Of a stretch of DNA of 64,000 bases, positions 31,894 to 42,700 are shown one piece after another. How positions within the stretch are numbered: the stretch's first letter is position 1; every line of letters starts with the position of its first letter. The stretch comes from Pilatotrama ljubarskyi. Taxonomy: Eukaryota; Basidiomycota; Agaricomycetes; Polyporales; Polyporaceae. Location: the NCBI GenBank assembly GCA_022385805.1, contig MU277692.1:248001-312000 (forward strand). The letters run 5' to 3'. The notes beneath the pieces were generated by a model that did no database searches, was not told the DNA's origin, and was given only the letters and a program-made list of their open reading frames with translations. Position numbers and translations under genes: made by a program.

Positions 31894-34606
31894 ATGGCTC
31901 CTTTAATCCGGGGTCCCGCGTTGAAGCGCGTGGATACCCTTTCTTCAGCGGGTAGCTCGACAGGTGGTGAGTTAAATCTCTGAAGTCACATAACTGCGAG
32001 TGTGGAGAGCTGAGACATTGTCAAGCGTCCCAACTTTCTCTGGTCTCCAACGCCGGTCTCGCCTAACCTGATGTTTCTGCTCATTACAAACAGGGCTATC
32101 TACAGCGCAGGCTAGCCCTGCTGCTTCTTCGTCTGTGACGTCTTCATCTTCCTTCGTTCCATCGTCTTCGCTTGAATCGTCCCCAGAAAGCTCGGAAGTG
32201 CTCCCCTCTAGCTCGGCTGCAACACCCGGCTCTTCCAGATCCCAGTCAAGTATAACCACCAGCTCCGTATTGCCGACTACGTTCAGTAATGGACCGTCTT
32301 CGTCGCTGGAGGCGCACTCGTCCGCCGTTGGTTCCACAGCGACCACCAGCGTCTCGTCTTCGACCATCTCATCATCGTCTTCAGCAGCTGTCGAGAGCAG
32401 CAGTGGCGTACCCGTGACATCTGCGGCGATTTTCGCGCCCTCGTCGTCCGTGGCGGCATCGACGTCTACTGCGGTCCGGTCAAGCGCAACTATCTCCCCG
32501 GTCGTGTCGTCCTTCGTTGCACCGACCACTCCTGTTGCTGCGACGGTCGCGTCGTCTTCCTCTGCCTTCGCATCTAGCAGTGACCAGTCGGCGAGTTCTG
32601 CCGCGTCCTCATCGGCCTCCCAGAGCACGTCCACCCCTGCCCAGAGTTTCTCTGTTTCTTCAGCCACTGCATCGACCGTGCTACCGTCTTCCGGTCCACT
32701 TGCGACGCCCAGCCACGCGTCTTCATCATCTGCTCTGTCGTCAGTCGCAACTTCTGCAGCGTCCTCCGATGCTAACAGCGCTTCGGCAACTCCGACGACT
32801 AGCGGTGGATCGTCTTCAGCGCCCGATGCAACGTGAGTCTCCCTAGGCGACGCTTCCGATGTATGTGATTGACTCAAGGTGACCCGAAGTGAATCCAGTC
32901 CAGCCGCGTCCGCACCCCCTACTTCTGCTGGGGAGAGTAGCAGCACAAACTCTGCACCTTCTGGTGCCCCCACCCCTGCTGCAAGTCAGACCAAGAGTGC
33001 TCAAGGTCAGAGTGCGCCCACCTCTTCCACGGCTACCGAGTCAGCGTCGGCGATCAAGGTTCCGACGGCGACGAAGCAAGCTACTCCCACACCTTCACCC
33101 TCAGGTGGTGGAGCTGGAAGTGATAACAAGGGGAATACCAGCTCGGACTCCGGTAAGAGCGCGACTGGAGGTACCGTCTCGGGGAACAACGCTAGCTCTG
33201 TGGGCAACAGCGGAAGCACTGGCACCTCGGGAAATCCTCCCACTGCGACTTCCAGTAGTCCTGGGACGGACGGAAATCAGGGACCAACGAGCCAAGACGC
33301 AGGCGAGACGGGCACGTCGAACAATGGCTCGGCCAGCTCGCAAGCGGCTGAACCTACCGGGACTGTCACTGCAGGTAATAACGGCGCGGCGTCCGCCCCC
33401 GCCGCGTCGTCGTCTCCTATTACGTGCGTCCGCCTTCCCCTACTCGACCCGTGTACACCCGACCCTGACGACTGACGCGCGCGACCCCAGCCTTCCCCCT
33501 GTAGGCCAAAAGGCAGCTGACAATGCTCCCACCACCCCGGTAGTGATCACCAGCACGAGCGCGACGACGCTCAGCGTGCCGGTGTCGACGATCGTCGGCC
33601 CGAACGGCTCGTCGTCGACGTCGTTCCAGCTCTCAACCAGCACCGCGCTCATCACATCGACGGTCATCCCCGTGCCCACCAGCGCTGCAGCAGCGACAAA
33701 CCCGTACGTTCTCCCAGCCCTCCCCTCTCCTCATGTGTGCATAAGCCGCAGCTGACGCATCCTTTGAACAGGTCCAGCTCTTCAGCAAAAACAGGCGCGA
33801 TCGTCGGCGGGCTGATCGGCGGGCTCGCCTTCCTCGGCGTCCTCGCGCTCCTCGCGTTCCGCATCCGCGCCCGGCGCCGCGCACGCGGGCCGTTCATGGG
33901 CGGCGGGATCTCGTCCGAGTCGTACGCCGCGCGCTCGCCACCGATCCTCCCCGACTCGCCGCAGCTCCCGCCCGGCTTCGCGGCGGTCGCCCCGCCGCCC
34001 GCGCGCCTCCCGCAGCCTGGAATGACGTACGTCGGGGCCCCTGTGGGTGCCAGCGGCATTGTGGTTGGTAGCAGTGGGAGCGGGAGCCTCAGCGCGGGGC
34101 GCGGGGAGCTCTTCCCGAGCATGATCTCGACCTCGTCGCGGAGCACGAGCGGGATGCTCATCAGCCCCGTCCCGACCGAGGCCTCTTCGGAGGCAGCCCC
34201 GTCCGAGTCCGAGAGGAACAGGCCGTACATGCGCGAGACGATGGTGAGCTCCGCAGGGGCGAGCGTGGTCGTGCCCGGGAGGGGTGAGGCGCACTCGAGC
34301 CTGAGCGCGGAGGCCGTCCTAGACCCGTTCGCAGACCCGAGCATGGGCGCGCACGGGGCTGCTGCTGAGGAGGCGTCGAGGACGCCGATGGAGGCTGAGA
34401 GCGGCGTGGGTGCTGGTGGGAATGGAGGGGCGGGGGATCCGTTCGCGGATCCTGTGGGCGGTCTGGCGCCCGCCGAGGCGAGGCAGGAGAGGCTGTCTGT
34501 GATGACGGTGTCGACTGCGAACGTGCAGGTATGTCTCGCTGGCGGTTCTGAGCGTTGGCGGTGTGCTGATGAGTTGGTGCCTTTGCAGCCTGGAGAGGCC
34601 ATGTGA
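31894..34606 (+). CDS. Ser/Thr-rich single-pass membrane protein (Mid2/WSC-like sensor architecture)
   Basis: Six exons give 777 aa: 31894-31966, 32094-32832, 32890-33423, 33491-33703, 33772-34528, 34589-34606. The first about 570 residues are almost all Ser, Thr, Ala, Pro and Gly, which would be heavily O-mannosylated outside the cell. A transmembrane helix follows (GAIVGGLIGGLAFLGVLALL), then a basic stop-transfer run (RIRARRRAR) and a cytosolic tail of about 230 residues with two DPFADP motifs and many Ser. This is the architecture of wall-stress sensors and related fungal membrane proteins. There is no WSC Cys domain and no evident N-terminal signal peptide, so insertion may rely on the internal helix. 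Intron 1 is long (127 nt), and intron 2 ends at an unusual GAAG acceptor needed to keep the frame. Ligand and pathway unknown. Confidence 0.78.
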
Positions 34607-35061
34607 GCCCACGTGCTTTGGACTGATGCGCTGTGATGGACGTTGGGCACGGACGGACTGGTTACGGATGCTTTCGGTTTGGATGGGCTGCGTGTCGTTA
34701 CGGCCCTGCGTGGTGTAAATTTGCTCCCTTGGGACGCTACTAAATCAATGAGCAGCATCACGACGGCACATCTTGTCGTGACGATCTCGACTCGAATTCG
34801 ATGCGATCACCATCATATTGAGGTATTCGAGGGATACAACATGGCAGTAAGCTACAGCAGGTGCGAGTCCGGGGACGAATGCGAGTGCGAGTGCAGTGCG
34901 GGTGCAATGGCGTGAATGTGGTATACCTAACAAACTAGCTGAGTCCGAGTAGCGATGTGCAGGTATGTGCTCGTGTGTTCTACGGAGAGTGGGACAGGGT
35001 GTATGGTGGAAGTGCTGGTCTATTTCGATGTGTTTTATTGGTGGCGTGTAGGACGGGTGCC
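34607..35061. other. Intergenic between convergent genes
   Basis: About 455 bases between the ends of the Ser/Thr-rich gene (+) and the membrane-anchored gene (-). No gene; a GCGAGTGCGAGTGCAGTGCG-like simple repeat occurs at 34878-34900. Confidence 0.5.
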
Positions 35062-36364
35062 TCATTTGCGCGTGGTCAACGCGTCCGCGAGCGCGTCAAA
35101 GAATACGTCGCTCCAGTCAATTTTGCTGGTGATCGCCTTTTCGCGGACGAGACCGAAGCCTTGGCGCAGGAGTTCCGCATCGCGAAGCTGTTCCACGGTC
35201 TGTCAGCTCATGCCGAGAGACAAGAAGGTGCTGTACATACCCGGAAGGAGTCGAAGGTGACGTCGACGCGCGTCACGTAGAGGTTCATGCTGCTGACGGG
35301 GTAGTTGAACGTCCGCACGAGGTCGATCGGGAAGTGCAGCAACGACGACATGAGCTGGCTGTATGCAACGCCTGGTTTTAGCGCCCACCACCAACCATAC
35401 ATCCTTGTGCATGCACTCACGTAAGCCACGCGCGCGGCGCGACGCGCTCGAACGGAAAGTGCACCTTCACCCAGCGGCACTCCTCGGCGACCATCGCGAA
35501 GCTGCCGCGGTCCTCGATCCAGTTCCGGCGCATCTGCGCGTCGATGCTCCCAAACGTGTATATGCGGCCCTCGGTGTTGTTGATGTGCACGCGGCGCGCG
35601 ATGGCGCTGAAGCGCAGCTCGTCGTCGTCGTACGTGCGCAGCGGCTGCGTCTTGTACTCGTCCGCGCCCGCGAGGGCGTCCGCCTCCTCTTGGTGCGCGT
35701 ACGTCGCGTGGCCGTTGGACCCGGGCGAGCTGCTGGGGGCGCAGCACCCGCACTGCTCGTCGTCGTCCGACTGCGGTTCCTGCGGAGCGAGCTTGGAGTC
35801 TGGGTCGGTGTACGCCCCGGGCTTGTTCTCGTCGTGCTCGGAGAGGCCTGCGAAGCGGACGGAGGTGCGGAAGACGTCGGCGCGGAGGAACTCGCCGGAG
35901 AGGAAGGTGCTGACGAGGTTCTCGCGGAGGCGCTGGATCCAGTAGGGGGTCGCGGTGCTCTTCTGGACCTTGATGCGGAGGGCGTCGATGGTGACGTCCG
36001 CCCAGGGGCCGGCGGTGAAGCGGAAGAGGACGGGGAAGAACCAGAGGACGGTCTCGAGCTTTGCGGTGGATACGTCGCCGGTGGAGGAGGTGTAGAGGAT
36101 TTGGGAGACGGTCACTGTGAGCCAGCGGGGGTTGTCAGATTTGGGGAGGTGGAATTCCCATGTCGTGGAGGCTGCGGTGTAGGTGAACGAGTAGGACTTG
36201 TCGTAGAGCGTTCCTTCGTAACGGATGTCGTGAGCGTCGGAGCAGGAGAGACGGCCGATGCGTAAGCGTTGTCCGCGGACGGGGCGGTCGAGGACGTAAG
36301 ACCAGAAGGCACAGCAGATGAAGAAGAAGAGGCGGGAGGCGAAGACGAGGGATGAATCTGGCAT
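35062..36364 (-). CDS. Unrecognised membrane-anchored protein
   Basis: Start ATG at 36364 gives MPDSSLVFASRLFFFICC, a single N-terminal hydrophobic segment that could be a signal anchor. The first exon runs to about 35419 (donor GTGAGT), a short second exon includes QLMSSLLHFPIDLVRTFNYP, and a third exon (donor GTATGT, acceptor AACAG) ends with DWSDVFFDALADALTTRK and TGA 35062-35064. Total near 385 aa. The middle has beta-rich stretches (WLTVTVSQILYTSS, DVTIDALRIKVQKS) and a polar insert with QCGCC and acidic residues. The pattern DALRIKV then PYWIQRLRENLVSTFLSGE recalls, faintly, the repeats of bridge-like lipid transfer proteins, but the match is weak. I do not know the family. Codon use is like its neighbours and the frame is intact. 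Confidence 0.7.
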
Positions 36365-37168
36365 GGCAGTTGCGCTGAGGGCTCCTCTGCCTGCTCTCGC
36401 CGGTGCACGCAAAAGAAAAGGAAAAGAGGGTGAGGTGAGGAGTGCGCAACTGAAGGCCGCAGCAGGACTCGGAGGACGCGGGCGACGTCGGTGGCGTCAC
36501 AGCCGTCGGCCCATGCAATCGGGCAGGCACGATCGTCCTCGATCACTACCCGCAGGGCCCTACGTATACTACTAAGCTGCAGAAACAATGCCTCGCTGGT
36601 CTTGTAGGCGTAGAGAGCGCGAAGGAGAGGCGGAGAGCGGAGGCAGTCGAAGACTCAAGGACAGGCGGCAGAAGCACCTTGAACAACCTCAACGACGTCA
36701 GTTGCTCCTCCAACCGGCATCATGCACGAGATACTACTGTACAGTATTCCCAGCAGACAGGCCTCCCACCGCCAAAGAACTTCAAGGAGGGCAGCATAGC
36801 CTGGTTCATCATGTCCAGCAAAGCACTTGTGGGTCCCAGCATGAGTCGACGGTCGGTCTCAATCGAGATGTTCCTGGGCAAGAGGCTCGGTGCCGGGGAG
36901 CTTTGCCGTCGTTGCCGAGGTCACGGGCCGACGGTCCATTATGGGCGCCTATGGTGCCGGACGCCACTCGACCGAATGGGAAAGTGTTGGGCTTTGACCA
37001 ACTCGGTCGCTGCTTTGGATACGAGGCGCACTTCCCAGTCCGCTCGCCAAAGTCTGTTTGTCTCCAGATACCCTCATCTTGCGATACCCTCTTGCTTCCG
37101 TGTTCTCATCTCTTCCTCGTCTCCTCAGCGCCTTCATATCGCCTCGGGCCTCGTGCCGCAGCTCTGAC
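36365..37168. other. Divergent intergenic region
   Basis: About 800 bases between the divergent membrane-anchored gene (-) and the orphan gene (+). Long plus-strand frames cross it (36588-37232, 36679-37167) without domains or good starts; they look like composition effects. It may hold an upstream exon or long leader of the orphan gene. Confidence 0.35.
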
Positions 37169-39197
37169 ATGTATCCCGTCAAGTACGATTTGGAGTACTA
37201 TCGGCTCCCTGAGCGCCTGGAGCACTTGTTGAATTACCTAGATGCGGACGCCGAGAAAGCCTATCTTGGTGTTGTTCTTGCAGTGTTGACCACGTTCACC
37301 ACCTACGTACGTCCCTTGACTATCTCTCGCCGGTAATCTTATCGACTACTCACTCGCCACAGTATGCCTTCACTCTTTCCATTGAGCTATACTGGTCTAT
37401 AGTCTCTGTCTGCCCCTCCCTCTACAAATCTACCCTATCATGTCTGTGTTCCTCAGGTCGCTCTATCGATCCCGTGCCGGCCCTGTTTCAGAACATTGTG
37501 CCGCTGCCTAGCATGGATGACCTGAGCGACGCGTGTACATCTCAGGTGTGTATCCGTGACTATACTGCCACGGTCCTCGAACTAAATCATTTGTATCCAC
37601 AAAGTCTCCTTCATTATCCGAAGCAAGCTGTGGCGGCGCATTCGACTATCCGGATGACCGCTTCGAGTTCATAACGCAGCTCACCGCAGACCAGACCGCG
37701 TCAAATTCCTGTCATCGTTTGGCCGCCTGCTCTTTCGAGGAAGCAATCGCGCCCGAGGAGGATCATGGCTATGACGCCAGAGGCGCCACTGGCATCGCTG
37801 AACCAACATCTCATAGCTTGCTTGACGACTTACGAAACGATGTCCAAGCGACTTCCGGCAGCGTTGCGGACCAATATGGCGACTCATGCGAACGTGACAC
37901 GCGACCGGATGCCACATCGGAGTATTCGACAGACCTGGACGCGAGCTGCGAAGGCTCCCCTTTCAGCACCCGCAGCGTGCTGCTTCTTCCTGTGCATCTT
38001 TCCTCCCAGGATCTCGAGGACTCCGGCGAGTCTTTACAATCTACTGCTGCGCTCGAGGGTTGTCTCTCGTTGGTTATCGCTCCGGTCAGCGACGCGGAGG
38101 TACTTCAGACCTGCGTACCAAGCCAAGGCTCCACCGCTGACCAACAACATTCGTTGGAGGAGCTGTACTGTGAACCAGTCTCGTCCGAAGAGCCTCTCTC
38201 CCAGGCTGCTGCCGAGATGTCTCCTGGTCCTGTCTTCGAGAATTCTGCTGTTCCCCTGGCTCAAGCTCTGGCTGATGTACCTGCACCCGGCGAGTGGGGC
38301 GAGGCCGGCCTCGAAGGAGAAACGCGAAGTATTGCCGCCAACAATGATCGTGCCGACGACGCTCACCCTGCTTGCATTATGGAATCCGCTGTCCTTGTGC
38401 AAGATAGCCGCGTGGACGAAGAAGGGGCGGAGTCTGGGTGGGATACAGACTATGATTTTCAGGCCGAGTGGACGCCCGTTGATCGTCGCGAATGCGGCCT
38501 CGAACGGGAGCTGTTCTCTCGGGGAGACGACGCCTTCGAAGGGTGTCCGGATGCGCCGGGACCGTCGAACGAGATACTCGCAGCTGTTGAAGACAGCGTC
38601 GAAGTGCCTAGGATCTCGCTTACGCATGGCGAAAACGCTGCTGAGGAGACATTGGAACATTCGCAGCTTGTCTCCAACTTTGTCCAAGCTCCGAGTCTCT
38701 CTGTCATCGTCGAGTGCGCCCCTCCCGAGGAGCGAGTGCCTTCCTCGGAGCCTCTCAAGACTACCCTTCTCGCCACTCCGGACTCCACCATTCACCTCAC
38801 ACTTCCGGTTGTGACAAATGGCCACACTCCGTCTACGTCCGCCTACGTGGACGTCGAGGGTCCCAGCGAGGTCTACATCGGTCCACTCCCTTCCAAGCCA
38901 CCTCGCGAGCGCAAACACACCCCGCAGAACCCGGACTGGGCGATTGCGCCTCAGCCGAAGGTGAAGAAGCATCGTCGGCGTGTGCGTCGTCCTGGAAAGG
39001 GGCCTTATGGGAAGGTGGCGGGCGATGGCGGACGAGCCGGGGATCAGAAGGAGGGGAAGGAGAAGAAAGGCGCCACTGGGCCAGGACCCTCTTCGCGAAG
39101 GGAAAGGTCCTTTGGGGCGCAGGGGAAGAAGCGCGAGGATGTCCAAGTGGAGGGAGTAGCGGCCAGGAGACGATCTGCGCAGTTGGCTCAAGCGTAG
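37169..39197 (+). CDS. Orphan disordered protein with acidic body and basic tail
   Basis: Proposed start ATG 37169 (MYPVKYDLEYYRLPERLEHL) with a helical, partly hydrophobic beginning (YLGVVLAVLTTFTTY). A short intron leads to YAFTLSIELYWSIV and onward to DDLSDACTSQ; a second intron (donor GTGTGT near 37542) joins in frame to SPSLSEASCGGAFDYPDDRF and then the long last exon, ending at TAG 39195-39197. The body (37.7-38.8 kb) is rich in Glu, Asp and Ser, low in complexity and probably disordered. The last 130 residues turn basic and Gly/Lys-rich (KVKKHRRRVRRPGKGPYGKV), suggesting nuclear localisation or nucleic-acid binding. I recognise no domain. The first exons are less sure than the last. 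Confidence 0.6.
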
Positions 39198-39721
39198 GAG
39201 TCCGGAGGTGGGTTTGCGAACGCCGAATCACGAGGTGCTCTGTATGGCCTGGAGCTTGCAGAGCACGACACCTACGGACTGATGATATGACGACCTAATG
39301 CCCCTACATTGTCTGTGTTACTTTACTGGCTACAGTATTTGTCACATTTTACTTATGTTGTACCTCTAGTGTTGTATGCGTTAGCTGGGTCGCACGACCA
39401 TCGTCGAGCTCTGTACAGTCCTTCCATACACTGATATCTGGTCCTACCCGTGAAAGTCGCCATCTCTGACGCGAGATGTGCGATGTGAAGCCCTTCAAGG
39501 TCACTCTAGGCTTCCCCCACGCGGGGGAAGTTTGGTAGAATGTGACATAGCCACATGACCGTGACGCTTTCCAAAACGGGGCGACATGTTTAGCCAGTGG
39601 CGCGTCTGAGCGGGAGGCCGAGTTCTCTGTCCTGTACCACCACCCTCCCTCACCCAGAACATGAGCTCTGTGCGTGGCGCAGCCTCATCGCTTTCCCTTC
39701 TAGCTTGTACTGAACGGAAAA
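39198..39721. other. Intergenic before ISWI, with a perfect hairpin
   Basis: About 520 bases. It contains a perfect 20-base inverted repeat (listed separately). A second open frame starts at ATG 39661 and could be an upstream start of ISWI through a 34-nt intron, but that intron would be too short to trust. Confidence 0.45.
39511..39530. repeat. Perfect GC-rich hairpin
   Basis: CTTCCCCC ACGC GGGGGAAG: eight-base arms with a four-base loop. It lies about 310 bases past the orphan gene stop and 190 before the ISWI start, so it could be part of a 3' end signal or a protein-binding palindrome. Confidence 0.8.
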
Positions 39722-42700
39722 ATGCAGAACCTGGAAGTCCCCGTGGAGGAAGACGTCTTGAGCGACGTCGTGCCCAGCAACATCGTTTCGCGTCAGGTAT
39801 GTCTAGCTGTCTTCTCAGTCACTCTCCGGTGCTGAAAACGCTTTGCTGTAGGAGAGCGAAGGTGTGGAGAGCGAGTATGACGGGGCTGGTGCTGAGGAGG
39901 AGGAGATGGAGGTGGACGAGCTGCACAGCGAGGGCGAGAAGGTGAGTAATTTATACCATTCATGCACGCCTCCACATGCCCGGCCGCGCGTCCACATTGT
40001 CTGCGCCGTCGCGTTCTTCAACAGTCATCACCCGATCTACGTCGTCGTCATCATGCCTGTTCCGACGACGCGCGTTTCGCTGCTTTCATGCTCCCCATAC
40101 ATGTCCTGTTCCGGCGGGTGCTGACGCTCGACGTTCTAGGACGGCGCTGATGGCCCTCCTTCACCCGCAAAACTAGCCAAACAACAGGCTTCGGAGGAAC
40201 GGCAGAAGAAGAAGCAGAAGCGAAAAGCGGAAGAGGGCCAGCTGCAGGTGAAGCGGCAGGAGATGGACAAGGCTAAGGTGAGTTATCCTCTTCTGACTAT
40301 ACCAGGGTCCTGTCTTGTGGAGGACGTTCCCGGACGGATGAAATGTGGCGAAGCATCAAGTCACGCAACGATTGCCGCTTGCACTGGCCCGGAGTGCACC
40401 TGCCGCTACACCTTGCAGCTCGAGGCGTGCTCCTCTCGCGACAACTCGCAGCCTGAGAGACCCGCGCCGTGCAAACTCCAGATGACTGGCATGTACCTGG
40501 TGGCGTGGCGTGTCTTCGGCCTACACTGCTATGCGTCCCCCAGTCCTCCAGCTTCTCAGCGCCGATCCGGACGATTTAGCGCTTCCGATGCTGCACCACT
40601 CCTGTACCTACCTGGTGGCCATACCATGTCCTGCCTCTGCAGACCCTTCATTGTGCCCTAGCGTGTCGGCGGAACTAGGCGCTAACTGTCTCACAGATTT
40701 CAGATGCCGTCAAGCGCTACTCATATCTCCTGGGCCAGACGGAACTGTTCAAGCACTTCGTCGACTTGAAGGTAGGCCACCATCGCCCTGCCGCGCGCAA
40801 CCCGCTCACTCCGTGGCGCACTTGATAGAAAGCGCGTGATCCTGAGTATGCTGCTATGCTCGACGCGCAACCGAAGCCCAAGGGACGAGGGCGGAAGAAG
40901 GCCACGTAAGTTACTCTCCTCCAGGTAGCCCTCATGCTGATGCTCACGTTCCCGCAGGGACAAGGTAGCGCGTCATCGGAAGTCTGAGAAGGAGGAGGAC
41001 GAAGAGCTCCTCAAGGATGGCGAGCTTGCCGCGGACGGTGCAGACCAACCCTTCGTCTTCGAGGAGTCACCGAGCTGTCAGTATATCCATTTGGTGCACA
41101 TTATTCCACAGCTTACCTATTGGCAGTCATCAATGGTACGATGCGCCCCTACCAGCTCCAGGGTCTGAATTGGATGGTCTCCCTTCATCATAATGGCTTG
41201 AACGGTATCCTCGCGGATGAGATGGTGCGTACACGCAACTAATGAGGGGTTTTATGGCATGATTACTCACATAGGCGGCACATTAGGGTCTTGGCAAGAC
41301 GTTGCAAACCATCTCCTTCCTCGCATACCTCAAGCACTACCGGGAGACTCCCGGCCCGCACCTCATCGTCGTTCCGAAGTCGACGCTCCAAAACTGGTCG
41401 CGCGAGTTCGAGAAGTGGACGCCGGACGTCAACACGGTGCTGCTGACCGGGACCAAGGAAGAGCGCGCAGAGATCATCGCTACGCGGCTGATCCCGCAAG
41501 ACTTCGACGTGCTCATCACGACGTACGAGATCTGCCTGATCGAGCAGAGCGCGCTCAAGAAGTTCTCGTTTGAGTACATCGTCATCGACGAGGCGCACCG
41601 CATCAAGAACGTGGACTCGATCCTCTCCAAGATCGTGCGCTCGTTCATGTCGCGCGGGCGGCTGCTCATCACGGGCACGCCGCTGCAGAACAATATGAAG
41701 GAGCTATTCGCGCTGCTCAATTTCATCTGCCCTGAGATCTTCTCGGACTATGAGGACCTGGAGAGCTTCTTGCACAAGGACGACTCGCAAGCGGATGGGG
41801 ACGAGGAGAAGAGTAAGAAGGTGGTTGAGGCACTCCACAAGATTCTGCGGCCCTTCTTGCTTCGCCGTGTCAAGAGCGACGTAGAGAAGAACCTGTTGCC
41901 CAGTACGTCTCCAGGTGTCCTCTAAGCTCTCAAATGCTGACAGTCACTGCAGAGAAGGAGATAAACATCTATGTCGGTCTTACCGATATGCAGCGGAAGT
42001 GGTATCGCTCTGTCTTGGAGAAGGACATCGACGCCGTCAATGGTGAGCACAGCTCTACTTGCATCCCTCGATGAGTCTAACGCGCTGTATACAGGCCTCA
42101 CGGGTAAGAAGGAGGGTAAGACACGGCTCATGAACATCGTCATGCAGCTGCGGAAAGTCACTTGCCACCCGTACCTCTTCGACGGCGCCGAACCTGGCCC
42201 GCCTTACACTACTGACGAGCACCTCATCGAGAACTCGGGCAAGATGGTCATCCTCGACAAGCTCCTGAAGAATATGAAGGCGAAGGGCTCGCGCGTGCTC
42301 ATCTTCAGCCAGATGAGTCGCATGCTCGACATCCTGGAGGACTATTGCTTGTTCAGGGGATACAGTGCGTACGCTTCGCTTGCTTACACCCGGCACCGCT
42401 AAGGAAGATGTGCAGAGTACTGCCGTATCGACGGTAGCACCGCCCACGACGACCGCATTGTCGCCATCGACGAGTACAATAAGCCAGATAGCGACAAGTT
42501 CATCTTCCTCCTGACCACGCGTGCCGGCGGTCTCGGTATCAACTTGACCACCGCGGACGTCGTCGTGCTATACGACAGCGACTGGAACCCGCAGGCGGAC
42601 CTGCAGGCGATGGACCGTGCGCATCGTATTGGTCAGACGAAGCAGGTGTATGTCTTCCGCTTCATCACAGAGGGCAGTGTCGAGGAGCGCATGCTGGAGC

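Noticed and set aside
31972..32973. 333-codon minus-strand frame
   Set aside because: It mirrors the Ser/Thr-rich exon of the plus-strand membrane protein; its Asp/Glu/Val/Ala-rich sequence is the antisense of Ser/Thr/Ala codons.
33664..34761. 365-codon minus-strand frame
   Set aside because: Antisense to the transmembrane and tail exon of the same gene; no family signature.
36588..37232. 214-codon plus-strand frame upstream of the orphan gene
   Set aside because: Sequence is Arg/Ser/Cys/Pro-rich without domains and overlaps two other open frames; probably leader or spacer sequence.
38034..39191. 385-codon minus-strand frame
   Set aside because: Overlaps the orphan gene's last exon in antisense and lacks any domain; the plus-strand frame is longer and has splice support.
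40248..40661. 137-codon frame starting in an ISWI exon
   Set aside because: It is the exon reading on through the 419-nt intron; the exon after the intron continues the conserved ISWI sequence only when spliced.
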